Of a stretch of 35,509 bases of DNA, positions 8,078-16,710 are shown piece after piece (the first letter of the stretch is position 1; each line of letters opens with the position of its first letter). The notes beneath the pieces were generated by a model, which saw nothing but the letters and a program-made list of their open reading frames with translations, was not told where the DNA came from and did not search any database. Origin of the DNA: Cohaesibacter haloalkalitolerans (GTDB lineage Bacteria > Pseudomonadota > Alphaproteobacteria > Rhizobiales > Cohaesibacteraceae); the NCBI RefSeq assembly GCF_003574655.1, contig NZ_QNUM01000016.1:1-35509 (forward strand). Reading direction: 5' to 3'. The translations under genes and the position numbers were made by a program.

Positions 8078-8785
8078 ATGGCAACGATTGCTCTTGTCGA
8101 CGATGATCGCAATATTCTGACGTCGGTGTCTATCGCACTGGAAGCGGAAGGATATAAAGTCGACACCTACACGGACGGTGCATCCGGTCTTGAGGGACTG
8201 CTGCACGCACTGCCGGACCTTGCCATTCTTGATATCAAGATGCCGCGCATGGATGGCATGGAGCTTCTGCGCCGCCTGCGCCAGAAGACCGATCTGCCTG
8301 TCATCTTCCTGACATCCAAGGATGACGAGATCGACGAACTGTTCGGCCTGAAGATGGGCGCGGACGACTTTATTCATAAGCCCTTCTCCCAGCGTCTGCT
8401 TGTCGAGCGCGTCAAGGCGGTTCTGCGCCGGGCCCAGGCACGGGAAACGGCTGTCAAGACCGGCGCCACCACTGCAAAGTCCGATTTGCTGGAACGCGGT
8501 CTATTGGCCATGGACAGGGAACGCCATACCTGCAACTGGGATGGCAAGCCGGTCACGCTGACGGTTACCGAATTTCTCATTCTCTATTCTCTGGCTCAGC
8601 GTCCCGGCGTCGTCAAAAGCCGCAACGCCCTGATGGATGCTGCCTATGAGGATCAGGTCTATGTCGATGATCGCACCATCGACAGCCACATCAAACGCCT
8701 GCGCAAGAAATTCAAGGCAGTTGACGACAGCTTCGATATGATCGAAACACTCTATGGCGTGGGCTATCGTTTCAGGGAAGAATAG
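8078..8785 (+). CDS. chvI: Response regulator ChvI (OmpR family)
   Basis: A DNA-binding response regulator of 235 residues that pairs with ChvG; in Agrobacterium and Sinorhizobium the pair responds to acid or envelope stress and controls exopolysaccharide and virulence genes. The receiver domain has the acidic pocket D8-D9 and the phosphoacceptor D52 in [13 protein letters not shown], with the conserved Lys in FIHKPFS. The C-terminal winged helix shows [21 protein letters not shown] and [16 protein letters not shown]. The start at 8078 follows an AGGAAAGG ribosome site; the frame is open to 8015, but that extension is not family-like. chvG follows after 236 bp. Confidence 0.96.
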   Translation: MATIALVDDDRNILTSVSIALEAEGYKVDTYTDGASGLEGLLHALPDLAILDIKMPRMDGMELLRRLRQKTDLPVIFLTSKDDEIDELFGLKMGADDFIHKPFSQRLLVERVKAVLRRAQARETAVKTGATTAKSDLLERGLLAMDRERHTCNWDGKPVTLTVTEFLILYSLAQRPGVVKSRNALMDAAYEDQVYVDDRTIDSHIKRLRKKFKAVDDSFDMIETLYGVGYRFREE

Positions 8786-9021
8786 ACTCGGGCCCGTCTC
8801 GGGGTATCTCGGGGTGCCTTGGGGCGGATCGAGACAGTCTGGAGACGGTCTGGTTGTCGCAAGGCCCCGAAGCGTCAAAAGGCTATGGGTCGCGAGAGAC
8901 CGGACGGTTCGGTTCAACGTCCTGCAAGTGAAAATTGGCGGCCGGGTGCCGGTCGCCTCCGGTTTGGCCGGACGGAGTGGTCGCCAGCGGGCAATGGCCG
9001 CTCCGAACTGTTGAGAGATAC

Positions 9022-10935
9022 ATGCTGTTGCGGAGCAACCAGAAAAAGGATCAGCCGAGAACCTCGCCCCAGAAGGGGCGTCGCAAGACAGTCATGTCAC
9101 GGCGCTTGAAGCTGATTCTCGGCCGCCTGTCCAACACGGCCGCCTTTTCCTCGCTCACCCGCCGCATCGTCTTTCTCAACGTCGCCGCTCTGGCGGTGCT
9201 GGTGCTCGGCATTCTGTATCTCAACCAGTTCCGCGAAGGGCTGATTGACGCCCGGGTGACCTCGATGCTGACGCAGGGCAAGATCATTGCCGGTGCGGTG
9301 GCTGCCTCTGCCGCCTCCGATACGGATGCGATCACCATCAATCCCGAACGGCTTCTGGAACTGCAGGCTGGCGAAAGCTTCTCGCCGGCGGACGATACCT
9401 TCAGCTATTTCGAATTCCCGATCGACCCCGAAAAGGCCGCCCCGATTTTGCGTGCGGCAATTTCGCCGACCGACACGCGGGCGCGGATCTACGATCTGGC
9501 GGGCAATCTGGTTGTCGACTCCAGTCAGCTTCATTCGACGGGCATCCTGCGGTTCAACCTGCCGGAACCCGTGACCGAGCAATCCGACAGCTGGAGTGAT
9601 CGCTGGGCGCGTTTCATCAGCTGGCTGCGTCAGGCGGACTTGCCTCTTTATAAAGAGATGGCCAACACGGACGGTCGCGGCTATCCCGAGGTGGCCAAGG
9701 CGCTGGACGGCTCATCGGCCTCCATCGTCCGGGTCAATGAAAAGGGCCGCCTCATCGTCTCGGTGGCGGTTCCCATCCAGCGGTCGCGCATCATCACCGG
9801 TGCATTGCTGCTATCGACACGGGATGGCGACATCGACAAGATCGTCGAGGCCGAGCGCTGGGGCATCCTGCGCGTTTTCCTGATTGCCGCGCTGGTGACA
9901 GGAACCATGTCAATTCTGTTGGCTGGCACCATCGCCGGTCCGGTACGCAAGCTGTCGGAAGCGGCCGAGCGGGTGCGTCGCGGCGTCAAGGACCGCGAGG
10001 AAATTCCGGATTTCTCGGATCGCAAGGACGAGATCGGCCAACTCAGCCAGTCCCTCAGGGACATGACCAACACGCTCTATCAGCGCATGGACGCCATCGA
10101 GGCCTTTGCTGCCGATGTGGCGCACGAGCTGAAAAACCCGCTGACCTCCCTGCGTTCGGCGGTGGAAACCCTGCCGCTGGCCAAGAAACCCGAATCGCGC
10201 GAGCGGCTGGTCAGCATCATTCTGCATGACGTGCGTCGTCTGGACCGTCTGATTTCCGATATTTCCGACGCCTCGCGACTGGATGCGGAACTGGCGCGGC
10301 AGGAATCGGACGAAATCAATCTGCGCGCCCTTCTGGAAACCATCGTGTCCATTCAGGACGAGATCGGCTCCAAGAATGGTATTCGCGTGCGGCTTGATCT
10401 GGACAAGGGCGTTGAAGAGCCCCACAAGGCCGAAAAGGCTGACCGTCACGACAAGGCAGGGCCGGACAAGCTGTTCCACGTGAGGGGCAACGACAGCCGG
10501 CTTGGACAGGTCTTTGTCAACCTTGTCGACAATGCCCGCTCCTTCACACCTGAAGGCGGTGAAGTCAGGGTGCGCCTCATTCAGGTTGCCCACTGGGTGG
10601 AAGTCACGGTTGATGATGATGGACCAGGCATTCAGGCCGAAGATGTTTCCCGCGTCTTCGAGCGCTTCTATACCGACCGTCCCCAGAGTGAGGAATTCGG
10701 GCAGAATTCCGGCCTTGGCCTGTCGATTTCCAAGCAGATCGTTGAAGCCTACCACGGCACCATCGAGGCCTCCAACCGCACAGCTCCGGTTGGGGACGCA
10801 GACCATGACGCCTCCGAAGAGGATGGTGACCGCAAGGATGTGACCGTGCTTGGTGCCCGCTTCACCGTTCGCTTCCCGGCGGTGCCGCAGAGTGCGACGA
10901 AAAAGCCCGAGCCAAAATCGGATCAAACTGTCTAG
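9022..10935 (+). CDS. chvG: Sensor histidine kinase ChvG (ExoS)
   Basis: An inner-membrane sensor kinase of about 637 residues. Order: a cytoplasmic basic N-terminus, first membrane helix (FLNVAALAVLVLGILYL), a periplasmic stimulus-sensing domain of roughly 230 residues, second membrane helix (VFLIAALVTGTMSILLAG), HAMP linker, HisKA domain with phosphoacceptor H368 in AADVAHELKNPL, then the ATPase domain with N box (QVFVNLVDNARSF), DDDGPGI and GLGLSISKQIVEAYHG. The start is uncertain: 9022 is taken; 9094 (MSRRLKL) is an alternative, and both have weak ribosome sites. In rhizobia the periplasmic repressor ExoR acts on this kinase; no exoR is in the window. hprK starts 37 bp downstream, so the two are probably cotranscribed. 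Confidence 0.95.
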   Translation: MLLRSNQKKDQPRTSPQKGRRKTVMSRRLKLILGRLSNTAAFSSLTRRIVFLNVAALAVLVLGILYLNQFREGLIDARVTSMLTQGKIIAGAVAASAASDTDAITINPERLLELQAGESFSPADDTFSYFEFPIDPEKAAPILRAAISPTDTRARIYDLAGNLVVDSSQLHSTGILRFNLPEPVTEQSDSWSDRWARFISWLRQADLPLYKEMANTDGRGYPEVAKALDGSSASIVRVNEKGRLIVSVAVPIQRSRIITGALLLSTRDGDIDKIVEAERWGILRVFLIAALVTGTMSILLAGTIAGPVRKLSEAAERVRRGVKDREEIPDFSDRKDEIGQLSQSLRDMTNTLYQRMDAIEAFAADVAHELKNPLTSLRSAVETLPLAKKPESRERLVSIILHDVRRLDRLISDISDASRLDAELARQESDEINLRALLETIVSIQDEIGSKNGIRVRLDLDKGVEEPHKAEKADRHDKAGPDKLFHVRGNDSRLGQVFVNLVDNARSFTPEGGEVRVRLIQVAHWVEVTVDDDGPGIQAEDVSRVFERFYTDRPQSEEFGQNSGLGLSISKQIVEAYHGTIEASNRTAPVGDADHDASEEDGDRKDVTVLGARFTVRFPAVPQSATKKPEPKSDQTV

Positions 10936-10972
10936 ACTGGAATTGGCTTGTTGCGACCTGGGGAGGAGTCTG

Positions 10973-11599
10973 ATGTCATTATATTTTGATCGGCACAGAG
11001 AGCGGACCGGCGACGGACCGCTCTTCGATTTGCCCAGCGATCTTGATCCCGACTGTCCGAGGCAAATCATGCATGCGGCGGCTCTGGTCATCGGCCCCCA
11101 TGGCATCCTGCTGAATGGCGAGAGCGGTTCCGGCAAGTCGCTGTTGCAGCGAAGCCTGAGACGCGAGGCGCAGGCCCTTTCCATCAACTCGGCGCTTGTC
11201 AGCGACGACTATGTCCAGCTGGTGTGTGTTCCCGCCAAGACCGAGGGTGCCTGGGCACCGTCTGTGGCCGCAGAAGCGGGAGATGAGGCAGCAAATCAGG
11301 TGAGTGGCGAAGGATATCAACTGCTTGCTTTTGGTCCCACGGCGACCCGCGGATTGCAGGAAGTCCGCGGTCTGGGCATCATTTCGGTTGGCCCGGGGCG
11401 TTTTGTCGATCACGCACCGATGCATTTGCTCGTTGATTTGTGCGACCCGAATGACATAGAACGGATGCCTTCCCGTGAGCAGAGGACACGGACCTGTCTT
11501 GACCAGCCGATTGCCCATTTGTCGGTTCCAAGGCATTCGGTCGTCGAAGCCATGGATATGATATTCGCCCTTCTATCCACATGGAAGGAACCGCTTTAG
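10973..11599 (+). CDS. hprK: HPr kinase/phosphorylase, short alphaproteobacterial type
   Basis: Phosphorylates HPr on its regulatory serine and can reverse the reaction. The 208-residue protein lacks the N-terminal domain of the Firmicute enzyme, as usual in alphaproteobacteria. Visible: Walker A GESGSGKS at residues 49-56, LVSDDYVQL, and the HPrK signature RGLQEVRGLGIISV. The start at 10973 is fixed by GGGAGGAG just upstream. In the family, HprK here senses energy and carbon status and is genetically linked to the ChvG/ChvI system beside it. Its substrate HPr is encoded 680 bp downstream, with the regulatory serine intact. Confidence 0.94.
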   Translation: MSLYFDRHRERTGDGPLFDLPSDLDPDCPRQIMHAAALVIGPHGILLNGESGSGKSLLQRSLRREAQALSINSALVSDDYVQLVCVPAKTEGAWAPSVAAEAGDEAANQVSGEGYQLLAFGPTATRGLQEVRGLGIISVGPGRFVDHAPMHLLVDLCDPNDIERMPSREQRTRTCLDQPIAHLSVPRHSVVEAMDMIFALLSTWKEPL

Positions 11600-11746
11600 G
11601 GGTTTGGCTTGGACTTTTGGGCTTGCGTTCGCCTAACGAGTGGTCATGATAGGCGATACTTCAGCTTCGGGAGATGGTCCGCCTCATTGCCGGACTGAAA
11701 GTAAGAGAAGCCGTGTGGCTTCACCAAGAAGGAGAGCAGAGACATC

Positions 11747-12148
11747 ATGATTGGTCTTGTCCTTGTAACCCATGGTCGATTGGCCGAGGAATTCCGGGCG
11801 GCGTTGGAACATGTCGTCGGACCTCAGCAGCAGATCGAGACCATCTGCATTGGTCCCGATGATGACATGGAACAGCGGCGTCAGGATATTCTCAATGCGG
11901 TTGAAGCGGTCGACAGCGACAAGGGCGTCGTTCTGCTGACAGACATGTTCGGTGGCACGCCATCCAACATGGCGATTTCGGTGATGGACGAAAGCCGTAT
12001 CGAGGTTCTGGCCGGTGTCAACCTGCCCATGCTGATCAAGCTGGCCAGTGTCCGGGCTGATCGCACTCTGGACGAGGCTGTCAACGAGGCTTGTGACGCA
12101 GGCCGCAAATATATCAATATCGCAAGCAAGCTGCTGTCGGGCGAATAG
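11747..12148 (+). CDS. PTS EIIA component, mannose family
   Basis: A 133-residue stand-alone EIIA(Man)-fold protein. The phosphorylated histidine is H9 in LVLVTHGRLAEEF, and the fold signature LLTDMFGGTPSNMA follows. No EIIB, EIIC or EIID partner is encoded nearby, so it most likely has a regulatory rather than a transport role, accepting phosphate from the HPr encoded next. Start at 11747 with AAGGAG upstream. Gaps to hprK (147 bp) and HPr (131 bp) leave room for separate promoters, but the order hprK-EIIA-HPr is conserved in Hyphomicrobiales. Confidence 0.93.
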   Translation: MIGLVLVTHGRLAEEFRAALEHVVGPQQQIETICIGPDDDMEQRRQDILNAVEAVDSDKGVVLLTDMFGGTPSNMAISVMDESRIEVLAGVNLPMLIKLASVRADRTLDEAVNEACDAGRKYINIASKLLSGE

Positions 12149-12279
12149 CCCCGGAGCTTGCGCTGTCTGCATGGACGGTTGGCTGACAGCGGGGCTGAGA
12201 TGGTAAATGAACCGTCAAGATTTTCATGATATGCATTGAATAAAATGCACCCAACCCAGCTAGAAAGATAACGGTTTCC

Positions 12280-12561
12280 GTGTCCCAGGTTTCAGTTTCA
12301 GACCGACTGATCATCAAGAACAAACGTGGCCTGCACGCCCGCGCTTCAGCAAAATTCGTACAGTTGGTTGACCGGTTTGACGCAAGGGTCTCTGTTTCCA
12401 AGGATGGCCAGACGGTGTGTGGCACGTCCATCATGGGCCTGATGATGCTGGCTGCGGCTCCCGGCTGTGCCATTGATGTCGTTGCCGAGGGCAATGATGC
12501 CCAGGCAGTCGTCGATGCGCTCAATGCGCTGATTGGCGACCTGTTCGGCGAGGGCGAATAG
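12280..12561 (+). CDS. ptsH: Phosphocarrier protein HPr
   Basis: A 93-residue HPr. The catalytic histidine is H19 in RGLHARAS, and the regulatory serine is S50 in GTSIMGLMMLAA, 31 residues later as in His15/Ser46 of the classical protein. Both are intact, so it can be phosphorylated by Enzyme I at histidine and by the neighbouring HprK at serine. The start is a GTG at 12280 with only a weak purine-rich site upstream. Enzyme I is not in the window. Confidence 0.95.
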   Translation: MSQVSVSDRLIIKNKRGLHARASAKFVQLVDRFDARVSVSKDGQTVCGTSIMGLMMLAAAPGCAIDVVAEGNDAQAVVDALNALIGDLFGEGE

Positions 12562-12971
12562 GACTTCTCTTTCCGGATTTGAGCCTTGCAGGCTTGCGTC
12601 GCTGAACGCGGGCATAGCAAAGCCGTGCCTTCTTTTGGCCACATTCCCCCGTCTGTCCAAAACAAAGTCAATAAAAATCAACAATTTCCTCGCAGTGTAA
12701 ACTGTGTCAGGGAGCGATTTGGGGTGCCAGTATTTGTGCAGATGAAGACTTGCGCCACAGCGCGAAAGGCCCCGAAACGGGATTCGGGACAAGCATCTGT
12801 AAAAATAAATTTTCCTGAAAAATCAATATTATTAAAGACGTTTAAAAGAATTATTATAATAAAAACGAACAACATGATAAAATTCAAGATTATCTAAAAA
12901 TCTTATGAAAATAAAAATTTCATGAATGGCGATCCGCTAGATCGAACAACCATTTTCATACGGATATTCCA

Positions 12972-13000
12972 TTGACGAATGGTGGCGGTAATTGTTAGAT
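12972..13000 (+). promoter_or_regulatory. Candidate sigma-70 promoter of the betaine operon
   Basis: TTGACG and TTAGAT are separated by 17 bp, immediately downstream of the AT-rich island, which could serve as an UP element. The -10 match is only partial. It would give a leader of roughly 225 nt. Confidence 0.35.
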
Positions 13001-13085
13001 TTGCGCGCGTAGAAAAATCTCGACCATTTGTCGGTCTGTATTGACTGATTTTTAGGGGCGAGTTGTGAATTTTATTCTTTTTGTT

Positions 13086-13172
13086 CGCCGCGCACGTTCA
13101 TGTGCTCGGCGGTGTGAAGGCGGGCCGGTCACAGAGCCGCGCCGCAAGAATTTGCAGATCCGGCGCGACGGC
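13086..13172 (+). promoter_or_regulatory. Structured GC-rich leader of the betaine operon
   Basis: Two hairpins can be drawn. The first is CGCCG-C-GCAC / GTGC-T-CGGCG (13086-13111). The second pairs GCCG and CGCC (13136-13143) with GGCG and CGGC (13162-13172), encloses a small GCAA/TTGC hairpin (13144-13155), and has a 3-nt bulge. The structures end about 60 bases before the binding-protein start. No known riboswitch class is recognised. Confidence 0.35.
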
Positions 13173-13231
13173 TTTGAGCCAGACTGCGCCAAGTTCGAAC
13201 GAAATTGAATCGCTACTCTTGGAGGTAGACT

Positions 13232-14230
13232 ATGAAACGCCTATTGATCGCTGCCCTTGTGGTAACTGGCTCGGCCATTTCCGCGCAGGCAGCCGACTGT
13301 GGTTCGGTGAAGATCGCCGACATGAACTGGAACTCGGCCACCCTGATCGGCAATATCGACCGTATTGTCCTGGAACACGGCTTTGGCTGTGAGGCCGAGA
13401 TGGTTCCTGGCGATACCATGCCGACCGGCGCGTCCATGACCGAAAAGGGCGAACCTGACATTGCACCCGAATTCTGGTCCAATTCCATGCGCGAGGCCAT
13501 CGACAAGGGTGTCGCCGAGGGGCGTCTGGCGATTGCTGGCAAATCCCTTTCCGACGGCGGGGAAGAAGGCTTCTGGGTGCCTGACTACATGGTCGAGAAG
13601 GACCCGAGCCTTGCCACCATCGAAGGTGTGATCAAGAACGCCAAGCTGTTCACCCATCCGGAAGATCCGGAAAAGAGCGCCTTCTATGGCTGCCCGGCTG
13701 GCTGGAACTGTCAGATCAGCTCCGGCAATCTGTTCCGTGCCCTGAAACTTGCAGATGCCGGGTTTGAAATTGTCGACCCGGGTTCAGGCGCAGGTCTCTC
13801 CGGGGCCATCGCCAAGGCCTATGAACGCAAGGAAGCATGGTTCGGCTACTATTGGGCGCCAACCGCCGTTCTTGGCAAATACAAGATGACCAAGGTCGAC
13901 TTCGGCTCGGGCATTGACGAAGACATGTTCAAGGGCTGCATCACGCAGGAAGACTGCATGGATCCGAAGCCGACCATGTATCCGCCTTCTCTGGTGCAGG
14001 TTGTCACCACCGGCGAATTCGCCAAGTCTCACCCCGAGATCATGGATTTCCTTGGCAAGCTTTCCTTCAAGAACGCCCAGATGAACGAGCTTCTGGCCTG
14101 GATGGAAGACAATCAGGCCGACGGTGAAATCGCGGCAATCTACTACATGCAGAATAACGCCGACCAGTGGACCAAATGGCTGCCGGAAGACATCGCCGCC
14201 AAGGTCAAGACGGCCGTCGACGCAATGTAA
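13232..14230 (+). CDS. proX: Glycine betaine/choline-type ABC transporter substrate-binding protein
   Basis: A periplasmic binding protein of 332 residues of the OpuAC/ProX type. The signal peptide MKRLLIAALVVTGSAISAQA is followed by ADCG. Aromatic residues suited to a quaternary-amine cage are present (DMNWN, EFWSN, WFGYYWAPT), together with the family phrase PDIAPEFW and paired cysteines (CPAGWNC). The strong ribosome site TTGGAGGT precedes the ATG at 13232. Permease and ATPase genes follow in the same direction. Substrate is inferred: glycine betaine, proline betaine or choline; the sequence does not look like classic ChoX around the first tryptophan. Confidence 0.85.
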   Translation: MKRLLIAALVVTGSAISAQAADCGSVKIADMNWNSATLIGNIDRIVLEHGFGCEAEMVPGDTMPTGASMTEKGEPDIAPEFWSNSMREAIDKGVAEGRLAIAGKSLSDGGEEGFWVPDYMVEKDPSLATIEGVIKNAKLFTHPEDPEKSAFYGCPAGWNCQISSGNLFRALKLADAGFEIVDPGSGAGLSGAIAKAYERKEAWFGYYWAPTAVLGKYKMTKVDFGSGIDEDMFKGCITQEDCMDPKPTMYPPSLVQVVTTGEFAKSHPEIMDFLGKLSFKNAQMNELLAWMEDNQADGEIAAIYYMQNNADQWTKWLPEDIAAKVKTAVDAM

Positions 14231-14256
14231 TCTGGCCAGATCTGGCAAATTGTTTC

Positions 14257-14285
14257 CCCGGGCGGTTTCTGTCGCCCGGGTTCTT
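14257..14285 (+). terminator. Intraoperonic hairpin/attenuator after the binding-protein gene
   Basis: An 8-bp perfect stem CCCGGGCG / CGCCCGGG with loop gtttctgt is followed by TTCTTT. It lies 26 bp after proX and before proW. Such partial terminators or 3' stabilising hairpins commonly let the binding protein be made in excess over the membrane components. Confidence 0.6.
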
Positions 14286-14428
14286 TCGTGAGGGGTCTGC
14301 TTTTCTCCCCGGGCTGCTTGGCGGGGTAGAGAAGACAATGTGTTTAAGGAAATCGAGGTGGCGCTTGCCGGAAAACGGATCGATAAGAACAATATCCGCC
14401 GTCTCGAGAGAAGAATAGGAGACACTAT

Positions 14429-15322
14429 ATGGCGGATGCGTCATGGCTAACGAAATTTCCCCAGCTGGATCGCCTTGATCTGCTGGCTATACGAAAAACG
14501 CTCGATGGGGCCTACAAGGCGTTCTCGCGTGAATACGGTGATGTGATTGAGGGCTTTTTCCATCCAGTCCTGTCTTTTCTGGTCTGGTTCGAAAAACTTC
14601 TGATCACAACGCCCTGGCCGATTATCATTCTGGTCATCGGGGCCATTGTCTTTTACGCCAGCCGGTCCTGGAAACTGCTCGTCGGTGTCGTGATTTCCCT
14701 GTTGCTGGTGGGCTATTTCGGCATGTGGGAAGACACCATGTCGACGCTGTCGATGATCACAGTCTGCACGCTGATCTCGATTCTGCTCGGCATTCCCGTT
14801 GGCATTGGCATGGCGCGGTCCGACCGTTTCCAAAAAATCATGACCCCCATCCTCGATGTGATGCAGACAATGCCGGCTTTCGTCTATCTCATCCCGGTGG
14901 TCATGCTCTTGGGGATCGGCAAGATCCCCGGGCTCATTTCCGTGGTGATCTATGCCATCCCGCCAGTGATCCGCCTTACCAACCTTGGTATCCGACTGGT
15001 TGACAAGGAGGTACTGGAAGCGGCAACGGCCTTTGGTGCCAATGGCTGGCAGCGCCTGTTCAACGTGCAGATTCCGCTGGCAATGCCGAACATCATGGCC
15101 GGTATCAACCAGACCATCATGATGGCGCTCGCCATGGTCGTTGTTGCCTCGATGATCGGGGTGAAAGGCCTTGGTCAGCCGGTTCTCAAGTCGATCCAGA
15201 ATCAGTATTTCACGCTCGGTCTGTTCAATGGTCTGGCAATCGTCGCTTTGGCCATCATCTTCGACCGGGTCTCCCAGGCCTATGCCAAACGAAGCCAGAA
15301 GCACATGAAGGGAGCCCACTGA
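14429..15322 (+). CDS. proW: Betaine-type ABC transporter permease
   Basis: A 297-residue inner-membrane permease of the ProW/OpuAB type. Several membrane helices are visible (PWPIIILVIGAIVFYA, LLVGVVISLLLVGYFG, MITVCTLISILLGIPVGI, FVYLIPVVMLLGIGKIPGL, MALAMVVVASMIGVKG). The EAA loop that contacts the ATPase reads EAATAFGANGWQRLFNVQIPLAMPNIMAGI, split here only by the recital. AATAGGAGAC precedes the ATG. Its stop overlaps the start of the ATPase gene by one base (TGATG), which indicates translational coupling. Confidence 0.92.
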   Translation: MADASWLTKFPQLDRLDLLAIRKTLDGAYKAFSREYGDVIEGFFHPVLSFLVWFEKLLITTPWPIIILVIGAIVFYASRSWKLLVGVVISLLLVGYFGMWEDTMSTLSMITVCTLISILLGIPVGIGMARSDRFQKIMTPILDVMQTMPAFVYLIPVVMLLGIGKIPGLISVVIYAIPPVIRLTNLGIRLVDKEVLEAATAFGANGWQRLFNVQIPLAMPNIMAGINQTIMMALAMVVVASMIGVKGLGQPVLKSIQNQYFTLGLFNGLAIVALAIIFDRVSQAYAKRSQKHMKGAH

Positions 15323-16587
15323 TGAGCGATACACTGATTGAAGTCAAAGGGCTCTACAAGCTGTTCGGCCCCGAACCCAAGGTTCACATGCCGCTGGTGC
15401 ATGAAGGGCTGAGCAAGGACGAGATTCTCGCCCGCACCGGCCACACGCTTGGCCTCAAGGATATCAACCTGACGATCAAGGAAGGCGATATCTCGGTGAT
15501 CATGGGGCTGTCCGGTTCGGGCAAGTCGACCCTCATCCGCCATTTCAACCGGCTGATCGAGCCAACCGAAGGCCAGATTCTCGTCGGTGGTATCGACGTC
15601 ATGACCCTTTCGGCCAAGGAGCTGGAAGAGTTCCGGCGCCACCGGATGTCCATGGTGTTCCAGCGCTTCGGCCTGTTGCCACACCGCACGGTGCTCGACA
15701 ATGTCACCTTCGGACTGACCATTCAGGGCGTCAGGAAGAAGGAAGCCAACGACCGTGCCGTGGAATGGCTGGAAACGGTGGGGCTTGCAGGCTATGAAAA
15801 CCAGTATCCGGCGCAGCTTTCCGGCGGCCAGCAGCAGCGCGTCGGCCTTGCCCGTGCTCTTGCCACCAATGCCGATATTCTGCTGATGGACGAGGCCTTC
15901 TCGGCACTTGATCCGCTCATCCGCTCCGAAATGCAGGACCAGCTGATCGAGCTGCAGGACAAGCTGCAGAAGACGATCATCTTCATCACTCATGACCTCG
16001 ACGAGGCCCTGCGTCTGGGCAACAACATCGCCATTCTGAAAGACGGCGAGCTGGTGCAGGATGACAAGCCTGAAGAGATCCTGCTCAACCCGGCCACCGA
16101 CTATGTCGAGGCCTTTGTCCGTGACGTCAACCGCGCCCGGGCGCTGACCGTTGAAACCGTCATGCAGCCGCAGGGCTTCCGCATCACTGCAACCACGATC
16201 GAAGGTGCCCTCAAGCAGATGCGGGCGCACAAGGATGACTATGCCTTCCATGTGACGGAGGATGGCTATCAGGGCATGCTCTCGCAGGAGAGCCTTGAGG
16301 AATATTATCAGGAAGACAAGACGGCGGCGCTCAGTGAAGTGCATTACGAGGATCTGGAACCGATTGCGCCAGATGCTGCACTGGAGGCTGTGCTGCCTGA
16401 AACACTGGCGTCGGACTATCCGGTACCCGTGGTCAACGAGGAAGGCGACTTCATGGGGAGCCTGTCGCGCGATGCCCTTGCCGAGATTCTGAGCCCGGAT
16501 TCGTCCAGCTCCGAGGGTGGAAACGATGGCGCCAAGCCGGAAGAGGCAGACGAAGAGAATAAAGCATCGACGACAAGGCATTCATAG
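15322..16587 (+). CDS. proV: Betaine-type ABC transporter ATP-binding protein with CBS domains
   Basis: A 421-residue cytoplasmic ATPase that powers uptake. Walker A is GLSGSGKST from residue 62, the signature LSGGQQQR from residue 166, Walker B ILLMDEAFSALDP, and the H-loop IFITHDLDEA. A C-terminal CBS pair (about residues 270-390) follows, which in ProV/OpuAA acts as an ionic-strength or nucleotide sensor. The protein ends in a low-complexity acidic tail of about 30 residues (SSSSEGG, EEADEEN). The N-terminal insertion before the P-loop (KVHMPLVHEGLSKDEILARTG) is typical of the ProV type. Confidence 0.94.
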   Translation: MSDTLIEVKGLYKLFGPEPKVHMPLVHEGLSKDEILARTGHTLGLKDINLTIKEGDISVIMGLSGSGKSTLIRHFNRLIEPTEGQILVGGIDVMTLSAKELEEFRRHRMSMVFQRFGLLPHRTVLDNVTFGLTIQGVRKKEANDRAVEWLETVGLAGYENQYPAQLSGGQQQRVGLARALATNADILLMDEAFSALDPLIRSEMQDQLIELQDKLQKTIIFITHDLDEALRLGNNIAILKDGELVQDDKPEEILLNPATDYVEAFVRDVNRARALTVETVMQPQGFRITATTIEGALKQMRAHKDDYAFHVTEDGYQGMLSQESLEEYYQEDKTAALSEVHYEDLEPIAPDAALEAVLPETLASDYPVPVVNEEGDFMGSLSRDALAEILSPDSSSSEGGNDGAKPEEADEENKASTTRHS

Positions 16588-16642
16588 CCACAGATGCAAT
16601 AGAGGCGGCTCCACTCCAGCAAGATGAAGCCGCCTCCAAATG

Positions 16643-16677
16643 TATAGGCCCGCCCTGAGAAACTGGGCGGGCCTATA
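16643..16677. terminator. Hairpin between convergent proV and choice-of-anchor genes, possible bidirectional terminator
   Basis: A 13-bp perfect stem TATAGGCCCGCCC / GGGCGGGCCTATA with a 9-base loop lies 55 bp after proV and 33 bp after the convergent gene's stop codon. A second inverted repeat GAGGCGGCT / AGCCGCCTC (16602-16636) precedes it. T-runs are weak on both sides, so part of its role may be RNA 3'-end protection. Confidence 0.7.
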
Positions 16678-16710
16678 GTTTAGCGTTCATTCCAAGGCTG
16701 TGCCGACCGC

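Larger units (their letters stand above)
12562..13231. other. Intergenic region with AT-rich island upstream of the betaine operon
   Basis: 670 bp without a credible gene. From about 12790 to 12960 the sequence is very AT-rich, unlike anything else in the window except 28140-28320 and 35140-35340, with small inverted repeats (AAGATT/AATCTT at 12886-12904, ATGAAA/TTTCAT at 12905-12923). It is followed by a promoter candidate (12972-13000) and a GC-rich structured leader (13086-13172). Confidence 0.6.

Noticed and set aside
7815-8166. Small overlapping frames upstream of chvI
   Set aside because: No ribosome site, no codon bias, different frames overlapping one another; treated as intergenic.
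10079-11187. Antisense frame across chvG and hprK
   Set aside because: It overlaps two well-supported genes and has no domain.
12586-12897. 103-residue frame after HPr
   Set aside because: It runs from ordinary sequence into the AT-rich island, giving a Lys/Ile-rich end; no ribosome site and no family character.
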